A stretch of DNA of 64,000 nucleotides, from the NCBI GenBank assembly GCA_037013495.1, contig CM072803.1, positions 17,381,501-17,445,500 on the forward strand. Reading direction: 5' to 3'. Both the position numbers and the translations under genes were made by a program. Each line of letters starts with the position of its first letter. Within the stretch, counting starts at the first letter, position 1. Positions 49,301 to 63,000 of the stretch are shown piece after piece. This DNA comes from Hippophae tibetana (taxonomy: Eukaryota; Streptophyta; Magnoliopsida; Rosales; Elaeagnaceae). Under the pieces are notes generated by a model that saw only the letters and a list, made by a program, of their open reading frames with translations, searched no databases and was not told the origin of the DNA.

Positions 49301-50104
49301 AAAAGTGTACACACTTTTATCCATATACTTTGAAATGTCTTAATACTATAATCCATATAGCTTAGGGCTTAAATTTTTACGATAAAAAATTTTCAATAAT
49401 AAATTTATTATTCATAAATGATTTTGAATTGAATACTGTAAATAACAAATATTAAAAAATATTTCCGGTTAGTTTGTAAAAACTAAAAATCAAGATGTAC
49501 TCTAACATATAATTTTTTTAGCTAAAGTGTGTAGCTAATATGCTTCAGTAAATGCATCGAGATATCCTAAAAGGTTCACACCTCCTTTATATCTTCTTCG
49601 TCTAACTCCTTAATTATGAATATTATTAAATAAATAAATAAAAGAGATACAAGGCTTAACAAAATTTATAATTAAATTTATTGTTAGCGTCTCAATAAAA
49701 GAAAAAATTAATAAATGATGAGACATCCCATCACTAAAACACTAAGTATCCAAGCTACTATACCATCAAGTGTAGCATTACAAACACTAAGGATCCAAGC
49801 TGCTATACTAGTGTAGCATTATCCTCTATCACATGATTAAAAACAAACAAAACTAAATTTTAAAAACGAATCAACCATTCAAATATCTTATAAAAAATTA
49901 GAGGACTATCTTTTATTTAAATTGGTAAAAATGAAAATGAGCCATAACTTTATACGAAAAAGTATTAAGATGAAGAAAAACATTAACAATTTCATTACCA
50001 TTGACTATCACATAAACTAAAACATAGAAAGGTTATTAAGAATAACGAAATAACAAATGTGTGCTAAAAACAAAATATTTAATAAATTCAATGCTTATGG
50101 TTTT

Positions 50105-50560
50105 GTATCATGGGCTTTGATACCATAATTTTGTGTCATGATATGATTAATGTCATCTCCGAGTCATAAAACCAAGGTTCTTTATACAGTAAAAACTATT
50201 AATATGAATTTGTACATTATTAAAAATTAGGCGATGATAACGTATTATAAAACTAGAAGAAAATAAAAAAATATATAATATAATATAATAAAATAAAAAT
50301 TAGAGAGAAAAAGATACGAGAAATGATCTTATATTATTTTTTATTATTGTGTATATTGAATACAATATTACAAAGGTGTTATTTTTAGGAGTTTAAAGAT
50401 ATAATATAAATATCAAAATACAAGATAAATAGAAATCAAATCTTCATTTACAATACAAATCTCAAAATACAAGATATGATAGATATCAAATATATATTTA
50501 AAACATAAAATAAAACTAACAATAACAAGATATATTATTTGAGTTAGGATTTTTTTTTTA
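50105..50560 (-). mobile_element. Copia-type LTR remnant with primer-binding site (copy B)
   Basis: Counterpart of 30709-31160. The complement of gctttgatacca is a primer-binding-site-like sequence, followed on the minus-strand 5' side by an AT-rich LTR remnant. The TATA box seen in copy A is altered here. Confidence 0.4.
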
Positions 50561-50748
50561 AAACAAATATAAAACGTGTGGAACTTAGTTAAAGTCACCA
50601 TATATAGCTCTAAATAATTTGGTTGTTTGATCATTGAATTACCTTTTATCATACTCATATTTTGTACCTTAACGATTAAATATCATAAATTTATCACAAT
50701 TAATTACAATTAAAAATAATTCCGATTTATTTGGGAGTGCTGTCTAAG

Positions 50749-53700
50749 ATGAGTTTTCTTCTTTTTCTGATCTTATTTTCCTTTGCGATCTCTCCTGCTC
50801 AGTCCGGTGAGTTCGTTCTCTTTTTCTTTTTCTTTTTTTTTCTTTTTGTTAGTTATTATATGTTGTCCTTATAATTTAATTTTCAAGTGTTTTTCTTTTC
50901 AGTTTTTGAAATTTATTGGGTTTCCTTTAAATAATTTGTAGTCGTTCTTCATGCTAGTCTATTGTAATCTTCATGCATATTTTTTCTAATAGAAAATATG
51001 AAAGATTTCCATATGTAACATAAACCAAAAATAAAAACAGAAGCAATTAGGAAGAAAAAATAAGTAGAAACGGAAACAATCGGCATGGTAAACTAATCGT
51101 CTCTGTATCACTGTTCGGCTTACCGTTTTGTTATTTTATTTTGTGTTTTTTTATTCAAGCATTCACAGCCACATTATAACCATTATAATAAAAAATTATA
51201 TTTAATTATTATTTTTATATAATATCGAGAAAATAATATTATTTTATTATATTAGTAAAAAATATTTTTTGTGATTCTTTATTTTTCCTTTTCAAAAGTA
51301 AAGAATCCAATGAATTTTTTTTCCTATTAGATTAATATAAGGGAATTTTGGGATATTTTAAATTAATAATCAAAATAAATTTTAATTATGATATCATCAT
51401 AATTTTGAATTTTAAAAGATTAATATAATATTATTTATGCTGTAACATTCCAACTAACAAAAAAATCTAATAATTAAGATTTGTTAAGAAAATTATTTAA
51501 ATTAAAAGACATATAAAAATTAATTTATAAAATTTATAATGATTTTTTGAAGTTAATGAAAATATTCAAAGTGACCTTTTTGATTATAATAATTATTGTT
51601 ATTGAATATTTTATCATAATTTTATTTTGTGCAACTAATATATATAATTTCGATGACATTTCATTTATGATCAATAAGATCATACTATTAAGTTTAATTG
51701 TAATATGCGGATTCTATTTATTAAATTCAAATTCGTCCTTTTATATAGTAAATAAATTAATAAAATCTTTTTAAAATTTTAACCAAAATAATTAAGAAAT
51801 TATAATATTAATCCTATATTTTGTGTTTTCTTTTTATGTTTTATAATTATTATATTTTTTTCTTTCTAATTTTTAACAATATGTGAACTCTCTTAACGTT
51901 AAATTAGATATTAAAAGATTATAAGAAAAAAATTGATATTAAAAAAATAAATGTTAATACTAAAACCTAGTATATGCAATGATAGAATACATTTGAAAGC
52001 TAAAGAGAAATTGAGATTAGATTTCTTGAAGTGATATTACACAATATGATCACACTTCGGTTGACGTGTAATATAGTAGAGTGTATACTAATCAAGAGTC
52101 CCTTTTCAAACTTATGGTGCTGGCAAAACCATGAGATTGATTTTTAATAGTAAAAATATGATTTTATTTAGAGGTTTAGTAAACACATATGTTACTTATT
52201 CTTCTAAGGGTGTAGACTTATATACATCCAATTTTCCATTTGCTACCAAGTCTCTAATGAAATGAAAATCTATCTCTACATGTTTCATTCTAGCATGCAT
52301 TATAGGATTGGAAGCAAGATATTTAACACTAATAGAGTCTATAAATAAAACAAGCTTGTAAGGTTTAACAAATTTCAATTCTTTCAATAATGATTACATC
52401 TATATGATCTCTGTTGATGCCATAATCAAAAATTTATATTTAGCTTCGGTTGATGATTAAGCTACAACCTTTTGCTTGGAAGAAGACCACAAAATGATAT
52501 TATCACCAAAGTATATACAATACCTATATGTGCTTAGATGATCATATGGGCAGCTAGCTTAGTTAATCTGTAAACCCAATAAAACCTAGGACATATGTTT
52601 TATAGAGCACTGTCCCATGGGAGATTGGTACCCTTCAAGTACCTTAGTATCCTTTTGGTTGCAAGAAAATGGGTATTTGTAAAGGAGTGTAGGAATTGGA
52701 TCAACCTATTAACTGCATAAGTAATATCATGTCTTATGACCATATAATACTACAAACCTCTTACTATGCTTATAAACAAAGTACCATCTTGCAACACAAT
52801 TCCTACATGTTTGGACAAAACTAAGGAAAAGGACATTGGGGTAGCTAAGGATGTTAAAGAATCAAGACCAACTTCGTGAATCAATGTCATGTTGTATTTA
52901 TCTTGAAACAAGTGTATTTGATCGAGAGTTCTTTGAACCTGAATGCCAAGGAAAAAATGCAAAACACTTAGGTCTTTCAAAGAAAACTTATCATTAAGTG
53001 AACTTACATTCTTTTCACGTATATTTGATCACATTTTGTTGCTATTTTATTATCAACATAAAAAAGGATGATGGTTAAATGTTACTCAGTGAACCTAACA
53101 AACATCTTCTTTTAAATTCACAAACTATAGCTCAAGCAAACAACGACATAATTTTTGATATTAGGGTTTGTGTGCCTGCTTAAGGCCATATAGTGTCTTT
53201 TTCAATATATACACCCATTTAGGATGTGTTTTGTCTTCAAATCCTTATGGATATTTCATGTATACAACCTTTTATAACTCGCCATCCAGGAAGACATAAT
53301 TCACATCAAGTTGCTTGAGATTCCAACCCATTGTGAGAGTAAGTGTGAGAACAATCTTCACTATTTATGGCTTTACCATTAGGGGGAAAGTTTCAGAGTA
53401 GTCTATGCCCTCCACCTGATCATGTCTCTTAACAATAACTCATGCGTTATATTTTCCAAGAGTGTTATCACTCTTTAGCTTTGTTTTATAGATCTATTTA
53501 CAACTAATAAGGTCAGCATCATTAGGGCATGACACCAACTCCCATGGGTGATTGGAAAGTAAAGTGTTGAACTCCTTATGCATTGGTTCTTTCCATTCCT
53601 TAATACAACGAGCCTCAGCACAATAACTTGGTTCAGGCAAAATAGCAACTAAAACATTGAATGAAATAAGGCAAAATGGTTGTGTTAAAGGGAGAGTATG

Positions 53701-56700
53701 GCACATCAAATAAAATGAAATTGGAAATATGAGTGTTATATGACAACTCCTTAGAAGTATTATGTGATTTTGATGTATGATTAGATGATATTTCATGCCT
53801 AACCATAGGATTAGAAAGATAGAGGATGCAATTATTACAAGCACTATAACAAGAGATGCAAGCATTGTAGGTAAAGTAACATTTGATACAAGTATAGTAT
53901 TGGACACAGGAACCAACAAATTAGGACAATATGGGAACCAACAAATTAGGACAATATGCAGACACTTTAATAGCTGGAGGAAGATGAAAAAGTTCATATA
54001 TATCACTAGAAGATTAGTATTAGACACAAGAGACATTGAAAGCTTAAGAAACACAGTTTCATAAAAAAAAAATATGTTGACTAGTGTCAATACGACTACT
54101 AGACAAATCAAGACAAAATAACCTTTTTATTTGGGTGAATACATAAGGAACACACGAGGAAAAGACCTAGGCTACAACTTATATGCATTATAAAGCCTAA
54201 GACAAGGGAAACACAAACAATCACAAGTCCTAAGGAATTCAAAATTAGGCTTCTTAGAATATAACAACTTATAGGGAATTTGAAATTTCACTACTTTCGA
54301 GGGAAGTCTGTTCATTGTAAACATAACAACTCAAAAGGCATAAACCCAAAACTTTGAAGCAAAACCAAATTTCAACAAGAAATAGTCCTTTCTCAACAAC
54401 CCTCGTATTCCTAGTCTATATCATTCCATTATGCTCAGAGGTGTAAGGACAAGTTTTTCTACGAGTGATGTCTAGGGAAGTAAGAGATTTAGTCAAGAAA
54501 AGAAATTCCCCACCTCCATCACATTGAACACTATTGAGTTTCTAAGTAAAATGTCTCTCATTCATATGAAAAAAGTTTGAAAATAGTCTATGATCCTTAC
54601 CTTTGGTTTTAAGAAAGAATATCAACATAAAATGAGAGAAATCATTAACAATAAGTATGAAATATCTTTCACCAATACACGCAAAGACTCATGAACACCA
54701 CATATTAACATATTCTAATTCAAACAAAGAACTGTAGGGTATATGAGTATGCTTTAAAGGTAGCTTATGAGACTTAGCCATAGCATAATAAGAGCAATAA
54801 GTTTTCTTATCAATATTGATACAAGAAATCAAATTAGAGGAAATATTTTTTTAAGAACATGCATGAAGGAGTGAGCTAGGTGATTATGCCAAACAGAAGA
54901 TCTGGCATCTATAAAAATAGTAGGATTAACACTTATAGAACTAGAAGAAAAAAGATGTTGAACATGACCCTGAAGAGTGTATAAACCTCTTTCTATACTG
55001 CCTTGAGCAAGAATTTATTGAGATGTTGCATCCTTTACAAAGAAATGATCAAAATGAAATTTAACAAAAGCATTGTTATCCTTTCACAATTTACTCATGG
55101 AAATAAGATTACTAGACATATAAGGAGTATGCAATAAATTAGATAAATGTAGGATAGATGATCTATTTGGAGTTTTAATGTGGGTAGAGCCATAACTTTT
55201 AATGTTTAGGGTAGCGCCTTTATCTATACCAATAGTGTAAATGCCATTATAAGCCATAGACTAAGTCAAGTTCTTCTCATCATTGGTTAGATGATGAGTA
55301 GCACTAGAGTTGAGCAACCATGCATTGTGTCTTGTAGAAGAGTTAGAAGCCAACATAGCATATGACTCATTAAAACGAGATGTTTGACTCTATCTGGAGA
55401 GAAAATATCTGAGTAAAAAAAATTTGTTTACAGGGTGACCCAACTTATTACAGATTTGGCATTGGATTTTTGTTGGGTAAGGAACATCATCCTTTCTTTT
55501 TCTTGAAATAAGAAGCATTATTATCTATTATAGAAGATTATGAGGACTATGATGAAATATTTTTTATCAAAAATTCTTATAAAATCCATCCAGGGCTTCT
55601 TGAATTACATGAATTCTTCGATACATAAGAACCACCAAATCGAGTCACATTGATCTGAATATGATTATGATGATCGACAACACCTTATCGACGATGTGAT
55701 ATTAATTTTTTGTCAAAAGACATTAAATGACTAAAATTCTTCAAATGTAACTCTATCTTTCCTTATAGCATCGTCATAGAAAGCACAAAAGAATTAAATG
55801 CAAAACTAAGGCCACTAAGCCCATAAAGAAAAATATCCCTATCACATACTCACTTTCTAATAGTTGATAAATTGTCAATTATTCCTTTGGGATTCATAGT
55901 GAATTGTTCAATAGACAAGCTAATCTTGTTAAGAGTTTGCAATTCAAGACATAAAATTCCATGATTCTTGCTTGTGAAGAAGAAAAGAAAACTTGATAGA
56001 GTGAATGCCATTGTTAAGAAGTAAAAGCTCCATATGGAAGATAACCATGCATCGATGATGAAATTGAGGCATAAAACCAACACTTAACCATAATGTTAAG
56101 GCGATTCAAGCAGCTAAAGGCTAGATTTACTCTTGAAGAAATATTAAGAAAATGCATAAGAGGTACAATTTCTTCATCAATCACACCATCAAAACTATAA
56201 GCAATGGTAATTGAAAGCATATGCTCCCTCCACATCAAATAATATGAATTGTCAAATTTAATGGAAAAACCAAGATTCATTAGAGGTATTGAAATGTTAG
56301 AAAACCTATCACTCAAACCAATAGATTGATGACTATCATTAGTGCTTGAATGAGGATAGCCTCCATCGATATTTGATGTAGAAAGAAAAATATTGCGCAT
56401 GGAAGTATTAACAGGATAAGCCATAGAATTACCTTAAAGAGCTTCAAGAAAACCTTTTGGCTCTAATACCATAAATCACTGCTGTAATGATGAGAAAATA
56501 AGATTAGATTTCTTAAAGTAATATTACACTGTAATCATACTTATAGAAGGCATCAACTACACATTTATAACTAACTATCAAATTTGTTATATGTGAAGTA
56601 TAATCATATATGTTAGAGTGCATACTAACCAACACATGATAATTTTTTTTAAAAAAAATCAGTTTTGATATCAAGACGACACTCAAAACAGCAGGAAAAA

Positions 56701-59640
56701 AATTATTTTTGTCTCTCAACAAATTGTTGGTAATTAATATTTTTAATAGAAATGTTGTAACTAATTCTATCAAATTAAATCTTAGTTTGTATTTAGTTCC
56801 CATATTATAAAAGAAGTATTTTAGTTTAATAGTTTTGAGAAAAGTGACAAGTTAAGGTAAAATAATATTATTTTAATAATATTTTTATTACAAAATTATT
56901 TTTTATGTCAAGTGATTAAAACTTGATCTTTTAATTATGGTAAATTAACAGTTAAAATGAAAAAAAATCACAAAATATTTGTTGACTATCACTATTTTTT
57001 TAATATTTTATTTTTTAAAAATAAAAATATATATTTAAATACTTTTTCTATTATATTGTTCATTTATTTCTTTATAATTTTATTATTGTTAACGCATGGT
57101 ATATTATCCCATTTTAATCACTTAGCAAGGAAAAAAAAGTAAAATTTTAATAAAAAATTCATTAAAATAATATAATTTATCATTAATAGATAAAAAATTT
57201 AAAAATTTAAAAACTAAAAATCATTTTTTATAATTTAGTGCATTAAACAATACAAACTTCTAAATTATAATTCCTCTCTCTTTAATAATTTATTAAGTTC
57301 CTTGCATATGTATTTATGATTATATATTTATAATTTGCATAATAACGGTGTCATATAGAACTATTAGGGTGTTTTCTAAAAATATATATATCATCTTTTA
57401 AAAGGTTGTGCCAAACCCTTAACCCCCTCTCCAAATTCGTGAAACCCAACCACCACCAAACACGATTAACCCAGCCATCACCAAATGGATTTCTTGAGCT
57501 CCCTTGCAAGCTTAGAAACCAATCCTTTCAATGAAAGTGAGAATAGGTATGGTGATTTTTGCATGAGAAAGATGAGTGGGTAGGTACGGTGGTTGATGCG
57601 AACCAAGGTTTTGCGATGTTGACTATGGTGGATCGTGTTACAAAGGATAGTGGATGTATGTGGCATTAGTTTTTTTTTAAATTAAAACATTTTTATATAT
57701 CATAATTATATTATAATTACAATTAACATAGAAGTTTCTTATTAAATATAATTATATGAGTCTGATTATATTTATCAATAATAGTCGAATATATCAATTA
57801 TAATTTATTACAAATTTATAATAAATAGAATTTTTATTTAAATTACCCTATTTAATTGTATGCCCAAAAAGTATGATTTGAAAAGGATATGTATTCAATA
57901 ATAGTTGCTTTAATAGTGACTTTAAGATAAATACGTTGGTGTTTGAAATGAATTTATTAGAACTCATTTTGAATGACATTTTAATAACTATTTTAAGAGT
58001 AAATTATACATCTAATTTTTAAACAATTTCTCATAGAGATTTTCAAACACATCAAAAAAGTGTTTTAGCATGTTTGAAGAACAAAATTCAACCTAAAGGA
58101 AAAGCACTTAAAACGTGCCTGTAAATTACTTATTTTCCTTCGTAGCAGTTGGTATTATTGATCAGTTGGTTATTAGTTGATCTTTAAAAATAAATAAATT
58201 AATTGATGTTTATTTTATTTACTTATATTCTTTGACATTTTTAATTATTATTGTTTTTGATCATATCATTCTTCAATTATATGTATGTGTATGTGCGTGT
58301 GGCAGATGAACCCTTTGCATTGCGCATAAGTTGTGGAGCCAAAAAAAATGTATACGCAGAAGGAACATTGTGGTTGAAAGATTTTGGATACACTGGAGGA
58401 TATTCTGCAAAAGGGGAAGGTACGAATCTTTTCAGCCCTGCATTGAGAACAATTCGACGCTTTCGATATGGCCAGAAAAGTTGCTACAATATTGATAAAG
58501 TACCAGACGGTCTCCATTTACTGAGGATCTACTATGGATGGATACTGGATCCAACAGAGTGTTTTGAAGGAGAACCTAGTTTTAACATATTCGTCCAAGG
58601 CACTCAAATAATCTCTAAACAACCTCTTTGGTTGTGGCAAAATGATGGATTCGACGAAGCTCTTGTTTCTATTACAAATGGTCATGTCTCTATTTGCATT
58701 CATCGTCTTCGCAATGACCGCTTCGATCCAACCCTTCAAGCACTTGAAATTATTCAAATTTATGATGATAAATCATATGATCAAGGTGAACGAGGTAGGG
58801 AAGTAATGTTTAAAACAGTTAAGCGACTTGATTTTTGTTTAATAGGTGACTTTACATGTAAAGATGAACACTGGGTCCGATCAAGATATTGGAAGCTTAC
58901 GTATAACTTTGAGGAGGATTGGAATTATCCTCAACATCCAGGAATATTCACTGAGAATAGTATTCATCAGGCTAAAAAAAACCCTAATTTTTATCCAGAA
59001 ACAATTTACAAATCTGCTTTGGTTAGTACTGAAAAACAAGCTAACTTGTCGTACACAATGATTGTGAATCCCTCTTTTGACCATTCTATTTGGTTTCACT
59101 TTGCGGAGATTGATCCTTCAATTAATGGTTCGGGACAAAGAGTATTTGATATCTTGATAAATGAGGAAACAATATTTGAAGATGTGGACGTAGTGAAAAT
59201 GACTGGGGATGTTAATACAGCTCTTGTACTCAACTATACTATGCCTGCATTTAAACATGATGGAAGCAATTTGACCATAACCATACTGCCGAAGAATGGT
59301 AGTAATGCTATAATAAATGCTTTGGAGGTCTTTGAGATTATCCCCATCACTAATATAGCCTCTACTACATTGACATCAAGTGGGAAAGGTACGTACACAA
59401 ATATTATGTATTTTATGTACTCAATAATCACATTTTCTTTTTCTTTTCTAAACAAGAAATGCTTTTAGTCAAAATTTGATGCATATAAAAATCTACATGT
59501 CACTTGTATGATTTGATCTAATGGCTTTGCTTTTTAAAAATATTGATATTCAATTTATTTTCCTTTCAGCGAAGAGTTTGAATCCAAAAAATAATAATGG
59601 AAGGTCAAGTGCTTCGACAGGTTTGGTTAGGGTGGGGTAA
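50749..59640 (+). CDS. Malectin-like domain secreted protein, RLP4-related, truncated before LRRs (copy B)
   Basis: Three exons: 50749-50806, 58306-59388 and 59570-59640, each the same length as in copy A, GT-AG, phase 1, giving 403 residues. The protein differs from copy A at few sites: Cys to Pro at the end of the signal peptide (AISPAQ), Ser-Arg to Gly-His in TNGHVS, Thr to Ala in HQAKKN, Glu to Asp in AEIDPS, Lys to Thr in TLTSSG, and two in exon 3. Both copies keep full open frames, both intron-2 splice sites and the same stop. The LRR, membrane and kinase parts are absent here too. Intron 1 is 7.5 kb with the antisense copia remnant; intron 2 is only 181 bp. A copia element starts 158 bp after the stop and may cut the 3' UTR. 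Function (sugar-binding, possibly defence-related) is inferred from the family. Confidence 0.8.
51975..56640 (-). mobile_element. Decayed Ty1/copia element in malectin-gene intron 1 (copy B)
   Basis: Same insertion as 33030-38180. Both LTR remnants are still visible here: attagatttcttgaagtgatattaca near 52015-52040, and attagatttcttaaagtaatattaca near 56503-56530. A minus-strand primer-binding site (tggtattagagcc) is at about 56459-56472. Minus-strand gag (56424-55850: FSIKFDNSYYLMWREHML) and later RT and RNase H parts (MKDLSVLHFFLGIQVQ, KYLASNPIMHARMKHVEID, FHFIRD) are broken by stops and shifts. Not functional. Confidence 0.8.
57190..58148. other. Copy-B-specific block in intron 1, origin unknown
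   Basis: In copy A the flanking sequences are adjacent (near 38740-38785), whereas copy B has about 950 bp between them. The block contains a less AT-rich patch (57405-57500, accccctctccaaattcgtg) but no terminal repeats that I could define and no coding frame. Either B gained it or A lost it. Confidence 0.5.
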
Positions 59641-59797
59641 TAATTCACACAATAGTATCTATTTGTGACATGACAAAAATTATTGAACATATAATATCAT
59701 TTAAATTAATGTTAAATTAAAGAGAGAAATTTAGAGTTGATTTCATTGCGATTACTTTGTAATGGTCTAAAAAGTTTATTTATATTGAAATTCATTT

Positions 59798-59991
59798 TGT
59801 TAGAAATATTTAATGATTGTATTCTATTCTGTGAATAAATGAATATACATAGTGCCTTTATATAGGAGTTACAAGTAAACTAGATATGTCTAAAGTAACT
59901 AAATATAGATATGCCAGAAATAAAGAGATATACATTAGAGATATACATTAGCAGATATATATATTAATATATTACTAGATATACATTAACA
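59798..59991 (-). mobile_element. 3' LTR and polypurine tract of the right-end copia element
   Basis: Starts TGTTAGAA and ends CATTAACA. It is followed at 59992-60004 by gtccccctcaaac, whose complement is the polypurine tract (gagggggac) that primes plus-strand synthesis. The insertion interrupts copy B: copy A reads straight through the matching position (ttgaaattcatt at about 43892-43903). The other LTR lies beyond 64000, so the target duplication could not be checked. Confidence 0.85.
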
Positions 59992-60004
59992 GTCCCCCTC
60001 AAAC

Positions 60005-63000
60005 TCAAGGTGGATGTGAGACCAACTTGAGGTTGTCAACCAAATTACGAGTGCGTCCTTTGGGAAGTGCCTTAGTGAAAATATCTGCAAGTTGATCGTT
60101 GGAGGAAACGGGGAAAAGCTTGAGAGCACCATGGATAAGATGAGAGCGAATAAAGTGACAATCAATCTCGATGTGTTTAGTCCGTTCATGGAAGACATCG
60201 TTGTGAGCAATATGAATGACACTCTGATTATCACAATAAAGAGGGGTTGCAGAAGATGTGGACACACCCAAATCCTTAAGGAGCCATCGTAGCCAAAGGA
60301 GCTCAGATGTGGTATCAGCAAGAGCACGATATTCTGCTTCAGTACTGGAGCGGGCCACAAAGGTTTGTTTCTTACTTCGCCAAGAAATCAAAGAAGTACC
60401 AAGGAGAAAGCAATAACCTGTAGTGGACCTGCGATCAGTAGGATCTCCTGTCCAATCAGCATCAGAGAATGCACGAAGTACTAAAGGAGACTGAACTGAG
60501 TAGAAAAGGCCATGAAAGATAGTGCCTTTCAAGTATCGTAGAATACGCAGAACAGCAGCATAATGAGTCGATCGTGGAGCAGACAGATACTGGCTCACCT
60601 GATGAACATCATAAGAGATGTCTGGACGAGTAACTGTAAGATAAACTAGACTGCCAACCAATCGTCTATAAAGAGAGGGATTAGACAATGGTTGCCCCTC
60701 TGATGGTGTCAGATGCGTATTAAGTTCAACTGGAGTGTCAACAGTCTTGCTATCAGTGAGTCCAGCTTGAGATATGAGGTCAGATGCATACTTTGCTTGA
60801 GTAATGTAAAGACCATCTGTGGAACGAGTGATCTCAAGACCCAAGAAATAGCTTAAATGTCCAAGGTCTTTTATCTCAAACTGGTGACTAAGAAAATCCT
60901 TGAGTTCTTGAATGCCACTGAGGTCATCACCAGTTATGATCATATCATCCACATATAGAAGAAGCAAAATAGTGCCTTTATTATTGCGACGAAGAAATAA
61001 GGCAGAATCATAAGGACTGGCAGTGTAACCCAAGCGAAGGATGGTGGAACTGAATTTGGCAAACCATGCTCATGGAGCTTGTTTAAGGCCATAAATTGCA
61101 CGTCGAAGGCGACAAACCTTATTTGTTTCAACAGAAAGACCAGGAGGAGGTTGCATATAGACTTCTTCATGCAGATCCCCATTAAGGAATGCATTTTTAA
61201 CATCCATCTGAAAAAGGTCCCATTTACTAGCAGCGGCAACAGCTAAGAGGGTACGAACAGAGGAAATACGGGCAACTGGAGCAAAAGTCTCTTCATAATC
61301 AATCCCATACTCTTGTGTAAAACCTCTTGCTACAAGACGAGCCTTATAACGATCGATAGACCCATCAGAGCGAGTCTTGATCTTATAGATCCACTTACTA
61401 CCAACCACAGATTGACCAGGAGGGAGAGTAACAAGATCCCAAGTATGGTTTTTGGTTAATGCATCAATTTCTTCTTTCATTTCAATCTGCCAAGAAGGGT
61501 TAGTAGATGCCTCACGATAGGTGTGAGGCTCATGGACTGTAGCAAGGGTAGTGTAACAATGATAGTCAAGTAAATGTGTAGGAATGGATCTTACCCGGGT
61601 TGAGTGGCGAGGTGGAATGTCTTGTTGAGGATCTTCAGGCGGAGCAGGAGCAAGGGACCTATGTTCAAGGTGAGGTAGCTCATTATCAACCTGTTCTTCT
61701 ACGACCTGTCTAGGAGAATCATCAAAAATATCTGAAGATTGAATAGTGAAGTCCAAAGATGGATTAGAAGTAGCTGTAGAAGGAACAAGAGACTCATTTG
61801 GAAAAATTTCTAAAACATTTGAATTAGTTAGGGAAGAACGAAAGTGAGAAAGTTCAACAAATAAGCGGTGTTCCCAAAAGACAACATTACGGGAAACACG
61901 GAGACGATATGAGACAGGATCATAGCCTCGATACCCTTTTTGAGTTTCACCATAACCAAGAAAAAAACAAAGTCTAGATCGAGGCTCAAGTTTGTTGTGT
62001 TCATGAGGCTGAAGAAGAACGAAACAAACAGATCCGAATGAGCGAAGGTAATGATAGTTAGGAGATGATCCAAAAAGGCGCTCATACGGAGTCTGATTAT
62101 GAATGACAACGCTTGGAATGCGATTAATGGCATAAACAGCATGAAGAGCAGCTTCACCCCAAAATGGGGCAGGAACTTTGGCAGAGAGAAGAAGAGCACG
62201 AACAGTGTCAAGAATATGACGAAGTTTTCTTTCGGCTCGACCATTTTGTTGAGAGGTTCCTGGACAGGTTAGATGATGTACAGTGCCATAGGAGTGTAAT
62301 AGAGTTTGAAAAGCATTTTGAGTATATTCAAGAGCATTATCAGATCGAAAAGTTTTGATATGTTTGGAGAATTGTGTTTCAACCATTTTTGCAAAGTTAC
62401 TGTATATTGAAAAGATTTCAGAACGAGATTGCATTGGAAAGATCCAACTATAACGAGAATAATCATCAATAAAAACAACAAAATATCGAGATCCACCAAT
62501 ACTAGTAACAGGAGAAGGTCCCCAAACATCAGAATGAATTAACTCAAAAATACTATTAGAGATAGATTTACTATTATTGAAAGGTAAAGCTGGTTGTTTT
62601 CCTAACTGACATGAAGTACAATCAAAATTATCTTTGGACACAGAACCCAATAGACCTTTAGAAGCTAACTGTTGTACCCGAGAGGATGGGGCATGACCAA
62701 GATGAGAATGCCAAAGTGCGAGAGAAGGTAAGGAAGAAACTGCAGCAGTTGCAGCAGCAACAGAGGCAGGAGCAACAGGTGGAAGATGAAGATTGTTTAC
62801 GGGAAACATACGCCCGACCCTAGGACCGGTCCCAAGCTCTTGCCCCTTCCTCGGATCCTACACAATACACCCAGAATAGTAAAAAATAAGGCGATATCCT
62901 AGTTCAGCTAATTGTCCCACAGAGCATAAATTATAGAATAGGTCAGATACATGGAAAACCCCAGGAACAGAGAGGGTAGAGGGCGAAACAAAACCTAGAC

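Larger units (their letters stand above)
47636..59797 (+). repeat. Large segmental duplication, copy B
   Basis: Direct-orientation partner of copy A (28466-43903), starting tgttggtatttagatcta and following the same order of LTR part, LINE remnant, PBS/LTR remnant, exon 1, antisense copia, exon 2 and exon 3. On the right it is interrupted by a copia insertion at 59798, so it may resume beyond the window. It has a 0.95-kb block at about 57190-58148 that A lacks. Most parts look roughly 80-93% alike by eye; exon 2 is about 99%. Confidence 0.9.

Noticed and set aside
51547..51774. 75-residue hydrophobic plus-strand frame
   Set aside because: It is in an AT-rich intron, where hydrophobic codons are expected by chance. 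The matching stretch of copy A (about 32570-32760) does not keep the frame.
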